Source of the DNA: PALSA-129 sp050014595
Lineage (GTDB): Bacteria > Acidobacteriota > Terriglobia > Bryobacterales > Bryobacteraceae
Direction of reading: 5' to 3'
NCBI GenBank assembly: GCA_050014595.1
Contig: JBEKDA010000029.1
Span: forward strand, 1 to 64,000
Length of the DNA stretch: 64,000 nucleotides
Part shown: positions 47,559 through 56,091 of the stretch, in pieces
How positions within the stretch are numbered: the first letter of the stretch is position 1
How the letters are laid out: each line of letters starts with the position of its first letter
Position numbers and translations under genes: made by a program
Notes under the pieces: generated by a model
Databases searched by the model: none
Seen by the model: only the letters and a program-made list of their open reading frames with translations
Told to the model about the DNA's origin: nothing

Positions 47559-50045
47559 CTACCAATGGAAGGGTTCGACGCTCAGGTGATGGCCGTCGGT
47601 GAGAACGGTGATGAGGCCCTGGCGATCGGTGCGGAAAATGGCGGTGTGATGATCGGCCAGACGGTCGAGGACGTCGCGGTTGGGGTGGCCGTAACTGTTG
47701 TCGAGGCCGGCGGAGATCAGCGCGAAAGCGGGGCGGGCGGCATCCAGGAAGTCGTCGGTGGAGGAAGTGCGGCTGCCGTGGTGCGCCACCTTGAGGACAT
47801 CGGTGAGGGGGATTTCATCTTCGGCGAGCATCTGGCGTTCGATGGGGCGCTCGACGTCGCCGGTGAGCAGGAAAGAGCGGGCGCCGTAGCGGACGCGGAG
47901 GACCAGGGAGTCGTTGTTGTGAGGCGTGTCGACGGGGATGTAATCGGGGAATGGGGCGAGGACGTCGAATTCGGCACCGCCGAACGTGAAGTGAGCGGGG
48001 GCGATGAAGGGGACGATTTGGACGCCGTTGCGGGCGGCGCGATCACGGAGAGCGAGCCAGGCGGGGTTTGAGGAAGTGGCGCCGGTCCACAACTGGCGCG
48101 GATGAAAATCGGACACGAGGGCGGGAAGACCGCCGATGTGATCTTCGTGGGCGTGGGTGAGAGCCACGGCGTCGAGGGTTGAGATGCCGCGATTCCAGAG
48201 ATAAGGCGCGACGACATCTTCTCCGATATCGAGCTGGGAGTGGGGCTGGTGGCCGAAGGCGGGGATGCCGCCGCCATCGACGAGCAGGCGTTTTCCATCG
48301 GGCAGAACGAGCAGGATGCTATCGCCTTGGCCGACATCGATGACGCTCATTTCCAACTGGCCGCGGTGCAGCTCGGGTGGAAACGGGTGCCAGACCAGGA
48401 GCGCGAGAAAGGCCGCGACCGCTGCGCCCGAAGCGGCGCGGGACCAACGCCCTCGCGCGAGGCCGAAGGCGAGCAGGGCGGCCGAGAAAGCGATGCCGAG
48501 CCAGAGGGGCGGGGTGGGGATGCGCCAGTTGGGTTCGATGGCGGCGTGCCAGCCCACGATCGCGCGGGAGAGCCAGAGCAGCCAGCCGCCAATGCCGGCA
48601 ACCCAGGTCCAGCCGGTGGCCACGGCCAGGAAGCCGACGGGGACGAGGAGTCCCATGATGGGGACGGCGAAGGCGTTGGCAGAGAGGCCGGAGAGGCCGA
48701 GGCGGTGGAAGTAGACCACCATGGGGAGCGCGAGGCCGAGTTGAATCACGGCGGAGACTACCGCCACTTCATAGAAGAAAAAGAGCAGGCGGGCGGGAAT
48801 CGTTACCAACAGAGTAGCGGCGCGCAGGGGCAGGCGGGCGACGCGCTGGAGGGTTTCCGCCAGCAGGCGCAATTCGACGCGGAACTGGGCGGCGCGCGGA
48901 AGGAGGTAAAGGTCGCGGCCGGTATCGTGGAGATCGGCGAGGGCGCGGGCCAGCGGTCCGGAAGTGGCCTGAATGAGAGGCGTAGCAAAGGCGCCGAGAA
49001 AGGCGACGGCCAGGAAGGTGAGCTGGAAGCTGGCGTCGAAGAGCTGATCGGGATCGCAGACCAGGAATGCGAGTGCCACGGCGGCCAGGAGGTTGAGCGG
49101 CCGGCGCTTTCGGTAGAAGTAACCGCAGATCATGAACAGGGTGAGGCCGGCGGCGGAGCGGACGCAGGGAGCGCCCCAGCCGGTGACCAGGGCGTAGAGC
49201 CAGGCGGCCATCACGGTGAGCAGCATGGCGAGGTTTTCGGAGACGCAGCAGACGCGCAGGAAAAAGAGGAAAAAGGCCGCGAGAATCGCGACATGGGTAC
49301 CGGAGATCACCAGGACGTGGAAGGTGCCGGTGTTGCGGTATTGCTCGGTCCAGACTTTCTGGAGCTGGAAATTCTGACCGATCAAGAGGGCCTGCATCAT
49401 GCCGGTCTGGTAATCGTTGCCGTGGTAGAGGCGCTCGGTGCGGCGGAGGATGGCGGCGCGGAGATCCATGGCGAATTTCTGGAGCGGAGAGCCGCAGTGG
49501 CCGGGGAGGACGTGGAGAGTGGCGGCGTCGCCGGAAGCGGTCCAGAAGATATCCTGGCGGGCGAGGAACGAGGCGTAATCGAAGGCGCCGGGGTTGCCGT
49601 AGTTGCGGGGCTTGCGGATGCGGGCGTCGAGCTCGATGTTCTGGCCGTAACGGAGCGGGGGAAGCGGAGCGCCATCCTTGGTGTAAAGAGTGACTTGGGC
49701 GCGGGTGTGGGGCTTGAGTTCAAGGAGGAAGCGTTCGCGTTCGCCGGAAATGGCAGGGGGCTCGACGACGCAGCCGCCGAGGATGACGATCTCGCGGGCT
49801 TCGGCGTCGATTTCCGGAGGCGGGCCGGGCTGGTGGAGAAGGGCGATGAGGGCGCCGGAGGAGAACAGGGCGAGCAGGCAGCAGATGCCGGCGAGCACAC
49901 GGGACTTGCGAGCCAGCGCCAGGAGGCCGAGCAGGAAGAAGGCTGCGGCGGCGGCGAGCAATTCGGATTGGTGAAAGGGTACGAAGCGGGCAGCCAGGAT
50001 CCCCGCGGCAATGGCAGCCAGGGGCCCGATCAGCGGATGCTTCAC
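47559..50045 (-). CDS. comEC: ComEC/Rec2 DNA uptake channel
   Basis: 828 residues from GTG 50045. The N-terminus has three hydrophobic segments and an OB-like periplasmic domain. The competence domain follows at about 225-510 (FHVLVISGTHVAILAAFFLFF, APCVRSAAGLTLFMICGY). The C-terminal metallo-beta-lactamase-like domain has LTHAHEDHIGGLPALV and LKVAHHGSRTSS. ComEC carries single-stranded DNA across the inner membrane. No other com gene lies in the window. Confidence 0.94.
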   Translation of the reverse strand: MKHPLIGPLAAIAAGILAARFVPFHQSELLAAAAAFFLLGLLALARKSRVLAGICCLLALFSSGALIALLHQPGPPPEIDAEAREIVILGGCVVEPPAISGERERFLLELKPHTRAQVTLYTKDGAPLPPLRYGQNIELDARIRKPRNYGNPGAFDYASFLARQDIFWTASGDAATLHVLPGHCGSPLQKFAMDLRAAILRRTERLYHGNDYQTGMMQALLIGQNFQLQKVWTEQYRNTGTFHVLVISGTHVAILAAFFLFFLRVCCVSENLAMLLTVMAAWLYALVTGWGAPCVRSAAGLTLFMICGYFYRKRRPLNLLAAVALAFLVCDPDQLFDASFQLTFLAVAFLGAFATPLIQATSGPLARALADLHDTGRDLYLLPRAAQFRVELRLLAETLQRVARLPLRAATLLVTIPARLLFFFYEVAVVSAVIQLGLALPMVVYFHRLGLSGLSANAFAVPIMGLLVPVGFLAVATGWTWVAGIGGWLLWLSRAIVGWHAAIEPNWRIPTPPLWLGIAFSAALLAFGLARGRWSRAASGAAVAAFLALLVWHPFPPELHRGQLEMSVIDVGQGDSILLVLPDGKRLLVDGGGIPAFGHQPHSQLDIGEDVVAPYLWNRGISTLDAVALTHAHEDHIGGLPALVSDFHPRQLWTGATSSNPAWLALRDRAARNGVQIVPFIAPAHFTFGGAEFDVLAPFPDYIPVDTPHNNDSLVLRVRYGARSFLLTGDVERPIERQMLAEDEIPLTDVLKVAHHGSRTSSTDDFLDAARPAFALISAGLDNSYGHPNRDVLDRLADHHTAIFRTDRQGLITVLTDGHHLSVEPFHW

Positions 50046-50308
50046 GGAAGGGCGATTGTAGCAGGGGGCGGGTCCGGGGGGTTAGCGCAGCCCGGGGAAA
50101 CACCCGATAACGTTGTTGGGCGTATGTTCCGTAAAGCGAGTACTGGGGGAGAATTACCCAAAGTTAAACAGGCTGCTATCTTTTTGATTCTCAAATGGAT
50201 CGACAAACCAGCCAGGTAACGCTAGAAGCACAGGAAGACAGATGGGTTTATGTCCCATAGGACGGGTAGGACTTTTGCGGCGTTTTGTGAAAATTTAGAC
50301 TAGAACTC
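50046..50308. other. Intergenic region between comEC and the PEP-CTERM gene
   Basis: 263 bp. It contains TATGTCCCATAGGACGGG just before the PEP-CTERM gene and an A/T-rich stretch around 50150-50200. No ORF or clear promoter pair was found; promoters for both divergent genes should be here. Confidence 0.4.
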
Positions 50309-51103
50309 GTGAAGAACTTGTCGATAGCAGCGCGCTGGGCCACGGTGTTGGTTGCAGCCGCGACCATGCTGTGCGGGATTGCGACAGCCGGTACGATTGT
50401 AGTAACCGGGGTAGATACGAGCCGCGGGGAATACAACGTCTGGATCAATGAGAACGGCCAGGACGTGGATGCGTATTTCGCGGGAGTGATCAATATCCAG
50501 CTTACCGACACGACGGGGGTGTACAACCGCGACACGATGTGCGTGCAACTGTTCACCGACATTTACCTGAATCAGGTGTACGGAACGAGCGTGGTGACTC
50601 CGGACGAGATGGGAGGCGGGAGCCTGGACCAGGCGTCATGGCTATTGGACAATGCGCTGATGCCGGGGCAGAACGGGGGTATCACGCCCTCGTCGTTGCC
50701 GAGCGCGGACTGGGTGACGACGCCGGCACAGGGTGCGGGGCTGCAACTGGCGATCTGGGACTTGGTGGAGGACGGCGGGAACGGATTCTCGGCGGGATCG
50801 GTGCAAGCGGCGACCGGGGCGAATCCCACCGACCCCACGGTGCTGAGCTGGGCCGTGACTTATGAAAACCTAGCTTTAATTCCGGGCCATACCTCCAACG
50901 ACGCCTTCGTATACGTGAACGTGGACCTGGGCAGCGGCGCTCCGGCGCAGATGCTGGAGGGCCCGGAATTCACGAATGATGGCGGGCCACAGCCGGCGCC
51001 GGAGGCTTCCACGCTGGTGCTGGCGGGCACGGCGCTGGCGGCGCTCGGATTGGTTGGGCGGCGCAAGATTGGTATGCTTGGGGGCAGGTCCGCCAAGCTT
51101 TGA
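50309..51103 (+). CDS. PEP-CTERM-anchored exported protein
   Basis: 264 residues from GTG 50309. Signal peptide ends ATMLCGIATAG. The C-terminus has the sorting signal: PAPEAST, a hydrophobic helix LVLAGTALAALGLVG and the basic RRK, then 11 extra residues. The exosortase that would process it is not in the window. The body (DTMCVQLFTDIYLNQ, GLQLAIWDLVEDGGNGF) resembles other PEP-CTERM proteins with a WxL-like beta domain. It may be an exopolysaccharide-associated surface protein. Confidence 0.85.
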   Translation: MKNLSIAARWATVLVAAATMLCGIATAGTIVVTGVDTSRGEYNVWINENGQDVDAYFAGVINIQLTDTTGVYNRDTMCVQLFTDIYLNQVYGTSVVTPDEMGGGSLDQASWLLDNALMPGQNGGITPSSLPSADWVTTPAQGAGLQLAIWDLVEDGGNGFSAGSVQAATGANPTDPTVLSWAVTYENLALIPGHTSNDAFVYVNVDLGSGAPAQMLEGPEFTNDGGPQPAPEASTLVLAGTALAALGLVGRRKIGMLGGRSAKL

Positions 51104-51641
51104 AGCCGCCGCATATCGCCTTCGGGAAGATTACCGCGCTCGAACCGGTGTGCCTTCGGGCGACGGTTCCGGAAGCGTACCGCGACAACAACGGGCACAT
51201 GAACGCGCGCTGGTACCTGGCGCTGTTCGACGACGCGAGCGACGCGCTGCACGAGTGGATAGGACTGACGCCGGAATACCACGCCGCCCATCACACCGGC
51301 ACGATGGACCTGGAACACCACATTCACTACTTAAACGAAGTAATGCCGGGAGAGGTTGTCACGGTATATGTGCGATTTGTGGGATCTTCGTCCAAGCACC
51401 TGCATTATCTGATGTTTCTGGTGGACGACACCCGCGGGAGAACCTGGCGGCCACGCTGGAATGCATCAACGCATTTGCCGATCTGGAGCGGCGCAAGACG
51501 GCGCCATTTCCGGCGGAAGCGGGCGGCAAAAATCGCAGCCGGGTTGGCAGTACACGGGGGCTGGACTGGGCGGCGCCAGTAAGCGGGGAGATGCAGGCCC
51601 GACTCGCCGATTTCCGTACTCCATCCCGCCATATGGTATAA
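51100..51641 (+). pseudogene. Thioesterase (hotdog fold) gene with several frameshifts
   Basis: The first 110 codons read as a 4HBT thioesterase: YRDNNGHMNARWYLALFDDASDAL and DLEHHIHYLNEVMPGEVVTVY. After about 51440 the family-like sequence switches to another frame (NLAATLECINAFADLERRKTAPFPAE), returns near 51520 (AKIAAGLAVHGG) and shifts again near 51560 (LDWAAPVSGEMQARLADF), ending at TAA 51639-51641. Three shifts in 120 bp, two of them at G-runs, mean either a decayed gene or sequencing errors. TTG 51100 overlaps the PEP-CTERM stop. Confidence 0.75.
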
Positions 51642-51690
51642 AGCGAGAGAAAGGTCTTTTTTGGCCCGTAGTGGCCATTAAGGGGCGCGT

Positions 51691-53001
51691 TTGGCAGTAC
51701 TCAAGGAAGTTCCCAAGCGTAGACTCCTTCGCACTTGGAAGGAGATCGCGGAGTGCCTGGGCGTGACGGTCCGCTCGGTCGAGCGGTGGGAGAAACAGGC
51801 CGGTCTGCCGGTGTATCGCCAGGGCGGCGGCCGGAAGGCGCGCGTCTTCGCCTATTCCGACGAACTCCAGCGGTGGCTGGAGCAGAGCGGGATGGCCCTG
51901 CGCGAAGCCGGCGACGCCACCCCGCCGGTTCACCGCCGGATTTGGCTCCGTGTTACCGCGGGCGCCTTGGCCGCGGCGGTGGTGGCCGCTGTGGTTCTCT
52001 GGCAAACCGGTATCTGGCCGGCGCGCGTTCCGCACACCTGGCGGTTTGCCGGCGGGCGCCTGGTGATCGAGGATGCGCAGCATCGCCTCTGCTGGGAGAA
52101 GCATCTGCCGCCGTTCGACCCGAGCTTTGAGTTGGACACGCAAGACAAGGTGTTGATCGCCGACATCGATGGCGATGGGCGGCCCGAAGTTGTTGTCAAC
52201 TACGTCCCCGCCGATGTGGCGGAAAAGGGCGGATCGGTTATGTGCTTCGACTATCGAGGCAGCCTGCGCTGGCAGTACCGATACGGCGTTTCGAAAACCT
52301 TCGGCAATCGCACCTTCGCCCCCACTTACCGTGGCAACCTGTTGCGGGCCGTCCGGGTGCACGGCGCGCCGCGGCTGCTCACGGTGGCCAACCATTTCAT
52401 CTGGTATCCCTCGCAGGTTGCATTGCTCGATCCACGAACCGGGCGGCTGCTGGAGGAATACTGGCACCCGGGAGCGATCTATGAGTGCATCCTGCACGAC
52501 CTGGACCACGACGGGCAAGACGAGGTTCTGCTCGGCGCCATCAACAATCCCGGTGAAGGCCTGGGCCACGCGGCGTTAGCAGTGCTAAAACTGCCGTTTT
52601 CCGCCGCGCCGCGCCACGCTGTGCCGGCCGGCGACCCTTTTCCGCCCGCGACGGGAGGCGGCGAACTGGCCTACCGCCTGTTCCCCCTGCCCGACACCAG
52701 CCGCGCAGCCGGCATGCTGCCGCGGATGGCCAAGCTGGCTGTGGACCCGCACGACCGCATCCTGGTGGAAACTACCGCACCCGAGTCCAGCGCCATCGTC
52801 TATTATCTCGATTTCAACCTCAATGTTGTGGAATTCCGCCTCTCCGACAACTTCGCGGCGGTGCATGAGCGGTACTATCGGCAGCACTTGGTGGACCATC
52901 ACTTGAGCGCCAGCGAGACGGCGCTTCTGGGGAAGGTGGTCGCCTTCCCTGCCGCGCCGGATGGCAACAGCCCTGAGTTATCGCGGTTCTGGCCCTTCTA
53001 A
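51691..53001 (+). CDS. Membrane-anchored HTH regulator with FG-GAP beta-propeller
   Basis: 436 residues from TTG 51691. Residues 10-65 are an excisionase/MerR-like winged helix (LRTWKEIAECLGVTVRSVERWEKQAGLPV, then YSDELQRWLEQ). A transmembrane helix is at about 87-108 (VTAGALAAAVVAAVVLW). The periplasmic part is a partial FG-GAP/VCBS propeller with calcium-like loops IADIDGDGRPEVVV and HDLDHDGQDEVLLG. The architecture suggests a one-component sensor that couples an external ligand to DNA binding; the ligand is unknown. Confidence 0.75.
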   Translation: MAVLKEVPKRRLLRTWKEIAECLGVTVRSVERWEKQAGLPVYRQGGGRKARVFAYSDELQRWLEQSGMALREAGDATPPVHRRIWLRVTAGALAAAVVAAVVLWQTGIWPARVPHTWRFAGGRLVIEDAQHRLCWEKHLPPFDPSFELDTQDKVLIADIDGDGRPEVVVNYVPADVAEKGGSVMCFDYRGSLRWQYRYGVSKTFGNRTFAPTYRGNLLRAVRVHGAPRLLTVANHFIWYPSQVALLDPRTGRLLEEYWHPGAIYECILHDLDHDGQDEVLLGAINNPGEGLGHAALAVLKLPFSAAPRHAVPAGDPFPPATGGGELAYRLFPLPDTSRAAGMLPRMAKLAVDPHDRILVETTAPESSAIVYYLDFNLNVVEFRLSDNFAAVHERYYRQHLVDHHLSASETALLGKVVAFPAAPDGNSPELSRFWPF

Positions 53002-53134
53002 GCCGGACAGATCGTCAGAGTCGCACGCTGAGCGAGAATCGCTGCGATCACCGGGTTGAAAGACGGAAGCGTCTGTGCCACTTTGGTGCGCGAGGGCTTG
53101 CGCTTGGTGGGCAGGCGGTGCCGGCTGCCTGCCG

Positions 53135-53659
53135 CTAGCTCATCACCCCGCTGATCGCGATCGCCGTTCCCACCACCCCCGCCAGCACTCCCATCACCGG
53201 AAACATCTTCTTCCGCGAGATGAAGAACAGCGAGCTCAGTACCAGCCCGATTTCGAGCAGCCCTTCGCCCACGTCGTAGCGTAGCGCCCGGTGCTCGTCG
53301 GCTTCCGCCGCTTCGTCGGATTGCTTGGCCTTTTCCTGCTGTTCGTCCTTCTGCGCTTCGTATTTCTTCCTTTGTTCCGCGAAGCGCCCGCGCGCCTTTT
53401 CCGCCGCGTCTCCCTTGGCGTCCACTACCGCCATGAGGCTCTCGCCAATTTCCACCGTGTGCAGTTTGATGCTGTTCGCCTGGTAGTACGACCACTGGTC
53501 GTTCGCCGTCGATTTGTGCATGATGGCCGCCGTGTGCGTGCGGTGCGACGCAATCGTCACCACCGCCAGCAGCACCGCCAGCACCGCCGCCAAAACCCCC
53601 ACCGTCTTGCCGGTCGGGTCCGATTCATTGCCTTCGTGATGGATCTCCAGTTCAGCCAT
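53135..53659 (-). CDS. DUF4337-family membrane protein
   Basis: 174 residues. A first transmembrane helix lies at about 19-38 (VGVLAAVLAVLLAVVTIAS), a cytoplasmic or periplasmic charged coiled coil follows (FAEQRKKYEAQKDEQQEKAK), and two helices end the protein (GLLEIGLVLSSLFFI, GVLAGVVGTAIAISGV). The arrangement matches DUF4337 proteins, whose role is unknown. Start ATG 53659, with a minus-strand TATAAT 10 nt upstream. Confidence 0.75.
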   Translation of the reverse strand: MAELEIHHEGNESDPTGKTVGVLAAVLAVLLAVVTIASHRTHTAAIMHKSTANDQWSYYQANSIKLHTVEIGESLMAVVDAKGDAAEKARGRFAEQRKKYEAQKDEQQEKAKQSDEAAEADEHRALRYDVGEGLLEIGLVLSSLFFISRKKMFPVMGVLAGVVGTAIAISGVMS

Positions 53660-53668
53660 AGGTTCCCG

Positions 53669-53675
53669 TATTATA
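53669..53675. promoter_or_regulatory. Bidirectional -10 box between DUF4337 gene and tadA
   Basis: In a 27-bp divergent intergenic space, plus-strand TATTAT (53669-53674) and minus-strand TATAAT (53675-53670) overlap. The start codons are 12 and 10 nt from the respective -10 boxes, so both transcripts would have almost no leader. Confidence 0.5.
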
Positions 53676-53686
53676 AATGGTAGCCA

Positions 53687-54139
53687 GTGCCCTCCGACGA
53701 AGAGTTTATGCGCGAAGCCCTCCGCCTGGCCCGCCAAGCCGCGCTCTCCGGCGAGGTCCCCGTCGGCGCCGTGCTGGTGGCTGCCACCGGCGAAATCAGC
53801 GGACGTGGCTCGAACTCGCCCATGTCCCGTCACGACCCCACCGCCCACGCCGAGATCCTGGCCCTCCGCGAAGCCGCCGCCATCGCCCGCAATTACCGCC
53901 TGGAAGGCGCAACCCTCTACTGCACGCTGGAACCCTGCGTCATGTGTGCCGGCGCCCTGGTGGCCGCGCGCGTCGCCCGCCTGGTCTTCGGCGCCCGCGA
54001 CCTCCGTTTCGGCGGCGTCCGCAGCAAATTCCAAGCCTCCGATTCCGATCTCCTCAACCACCAGGTACAAATCGAAGAAGGCCTGCTAGCCGTCGAGTGC
54101 GTCACCCTCCTGCGCGATTTCTTCGAGTCCCGCCGCTAA
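53687..54139 (+). CDS. tadA: tRNA-specific adenosine deaminase
   Basis: 150 residues from GTG 53687. The zinc/active site is H54-A-E56 (TAHAEILAL) and P83-C84-x2-C87 (EPCVMCAGA). FGARDLRFGGVRS and LLNHQVQIEEGLL are typical of TadA. It converts A34 to inosine in tRNA-Arg(ACG). Start as GTG fits the very short distance to the promoter. Confidence 0.94.
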   Translation: MPSDEEFMREALRLARQAALSGEVPVGAVLVAATGEISGRGSNSPMSRHDPTAHAEILALREAAAIARNYRLEGATLYCTLEPCVMCAGALVAARVARLVFGARDLRFGGVRSKFQASDSDLLNHQVQIEEGLLAVECVTLLRDFFESRR

Positions 54140-54225
54140 TCCGGTGGATCGGTGCGTGAGGCGGCGTAGCCGGAATTTCCTGCACGGAAATGCAGAAATC
54201 GCGCATAATATGGTCCAGCACTCTT

Positions 54226-54660
54226 ATGGCTGAGGCCGGTTCGATACCGAAATCCCACGCTCATCCGGCCGTGCTGGTCGTCGAAGACCAGGAACCGCTC
54301 CGCCATCTCATCGTCAGGTTTCTCAGCCGCCAGGGCATCCAAGCCTTCGATGCAGACAGCGCCGGGCAAGGACTATCGATAGTCCGCCGACGCGCCGGCA
54401 GGATCGATCTCGCCATCCTAGACTTGGTCATGCCCGGCGTGAGTGGCCTCGACCTGGCCACGGATCTCATCCGCGAATACCCCGGCATCAAGATCCTCTA
54501 CATTTCCGGGTATGTTGAGAGTATCGCAATGGATGTCATTGCCCGGCGATCGCCCGGGGCGGTGCTTCTCAAACCCTTCACCGAACAAATGCTCCTGGAG
54601 CGCGTGCACCAGCTTCTGGAAATGCCCACCGGGATCGAGCCCGGCGCCCACTCGCTCTAA
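54226..54660 (+). CDS. Single-domain response regulator
   Basis: 144 residues from ATG 54226 (an upstream ATG at 54190 is less likely). The receiver domain shows VLVVEDQEPLRHL, the phosphorylatable Asp in DLAILDLVMPGVSG, the conserved Ser/Thr region ILYISGYVES and the lysine in LLKPFTEQ. There is no output domain. No histidine kinase is adjacent. Start is preceded by an AT-rich CATAATATG. Confidence 0.85.
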   Translation: MAEAGSIPKSHAHPAVLVVEDQEPLRHLIVRFLSRQGIQAFDADSAGQGLSIVRRRAGRIDLAILDLVMPGVSGLDLATDLIREYPGIKILYISGYVESIAMDVIARRSPGAVLLKPFTEQMLLERVHQLLEMPTGIEPGAHSL

Positions 54661-54691
54661 CCCGGGCTAAGCATCCTGTTCCGCCCCTTCG

Positions 54692-54986
54692 CTATTCATG
54701 CCGCAAGCACACAGTAGGATCCAGATTCGCCGCCCGGTTCGCGGGGTAATATCCGAAGCACGTGTATCCCGGCGGAATCCGCGTGATGAAGAGCGACCGC
54801 GATCCAAACGTCTTGATGCGGTTCTGGATGTAACCATTCAGACCGCCGATAATGGCCGCCACCGAAATCACGCTGGTCGCCCCGATTAGGATGCCTAGAA
54901 TCGTCAGAGCCGAGCGAATCTCTCGCGCGCGCAGCGTGTCCAGCGCCACGTGCAGGTATGAGGCTGCCGGAAAACACAATGCCAGC
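54692..54986 (-). pseudogene. N-terminal fragment of a MacB/FtsX-type ABC permease
   Basis: The frame contains VALDTLRAREIRSALTILGILIGATSVISVAAIIGGLNGYIQ and FGSRSLFITRIPPG, the first transmembrane helix and following periplasmic start of a MacB-type permease, and stops after about 90 codons. The C-terminal 300 residues are absent, and no ATPase is adjacent. It is a remnant. The 150 bp upstream (to 55137) consist of low-complexity CTCCGCG-type repeats without genes. Confidence 0.75.
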
Positions 54987-55144
54987 CGCTGCTTTTCTCC
55001 GCGGACTCCGCTTTCTCCGCGCTCCGCCACGTGGAAGGCGCGAATGCCGCCTTCTCCTGACTCCCAGCTTTGGTTTTTGTCTTTGCCTTCTCCGTGCCTC
55101 CGCATCTCTCCGCGGTGAATCCTTTCCCACGCTAAAATGAAAGC

Positions 55145-56074
55145 TTGATTGTCACTCTCACGGTCAATCCAGCCATCGACCGCACCATCAGCGTCGACCG
55201 CCTGGCGTTTGAGGACCGCTCCTACATCAATTCCAGCCGGGAATCGGCCGGCGGCCGCGGCATTAACGCTTCCCGCGTCATCCAGTCGTTCGGTGGCCAG
55301 ACCCTGGCCGTCCTGATTTCCGGAGGCGATTCCGGCAAACGCCTGGAAGAGCACCTCGCCGGCTGCGGCTACCCCATCGCGGTCGTCCCGGTCCAGAACG
55401 ACATCCGCACCAACCTCACCATCACCGATAAGCAGGGCCTCACCGTGAACCTCAATGAAGCCGGACCCACGCTGAGCAAATCGGAGTTGACCCACGTCGA
55501 GCGGGTCGTTCGCCAATCTCTGCGCAAGGCCCAATGGCTGATGGTGTGCGGCAGCCTGCCGCCGGGCGTTCCACCATCGTTTTACGCCAGGCTCATCGTC
55601 ATGGCGCGGGAGAAAAAAGTGAAGACCCTGCTGGATGCCGATGGCGACGCGCTGCGGGAAGGACTCGATGCGCGGCCTACCGTGGTGGCACCGAACCAGC
55701 AGGAGGCTGAACGCCTCCTCGGCCGCACCCTGCTCACGCGCGCCCACTTCCTGGAAGCCGCCTTCCAGATCCGCGCCATGGGCGCGGAATCCGTGTTGCT
55801 TTCGGTGGGGAGCCGCGGCGCCGTGGGCGCCTTTGCCGACGGACTCCTGGAAGCCTTGCCTCCCCGCATCGACGCCTTGTGCCCCATCGGATCGGGCGAC
55901 GCGCTGGCGGCCGCCTACACCTGGTCTGCCTCTCGCAACGCCAGCCCGGCTGAAGCGCTACGCTGGGGCGTGGCCGCCGGCACCGCTTCGGCGCGCCTGC
56001 CCGGCATGAACTTTGCAAGCCTCCACCAGACGGAGGAAATCTACCGCCAGGTGGAAGTGAGGCGCGCCGATTAG
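55145..56074 (+). CDS. PfkB-family sugar kinase (1-phosphofructokinase-like)
   Basis: 309 residues from TTG 55145. VTLTVNPAIDRTISVD at the N-terminus, the SAGGRGINASRVIQSFGG loop and the C-terminal anion-hole motif IGSGDALAAAYTW fit the 1-phosphofructokinase/tagatose-6-phosphate kinase branch of PfkB. It phosphorylates a sugar phosphate with ATP. There is no PTS gene nearby, so the exact substrate is open. murJ follows after 17 bp, perhaps co-transcribed. Confidence 0.88.
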   Translation: MIVTLTVNPAIDRTISVDRLAFEDRSYINSSRESAGGRGINASRVIQSFGGQTLAVLISGGDSGKRLEEHLAGCGYPIAVVPVQNDIRTNLTITDKQGLTVNLNEAGPTLSKSELTHVERVVRQSLRKAQWLMVCGSLPPGVPPSFYARLIVMAREKKVKTLLDADGDALREGLDARPTVVAPNQQEAERLLGRTLLTRAHFLEAAFQIRAMGAESVLLSVGSRGAVGAFADGLLEALPPRIDALCPIGSGDALAAAYTWSASRNASPAEALRWGVAAGTASARLPGMNFASLHQTEEIYRQVEVRRAD

Positions 56075-56091
56075 CGCGCGGCGATTCCAGC

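Noticed and set aside
48240..50219. 659-codon open frame on the plus strand
   Set aside because: Antisense to comEC, with Gly/Glu-rich shadow composition.
54986..55747. Upstream extension of the MacB-like frame on the minus strand
   Set aside because: It is antisense to the PfkB kinase gene and not MacB-like.
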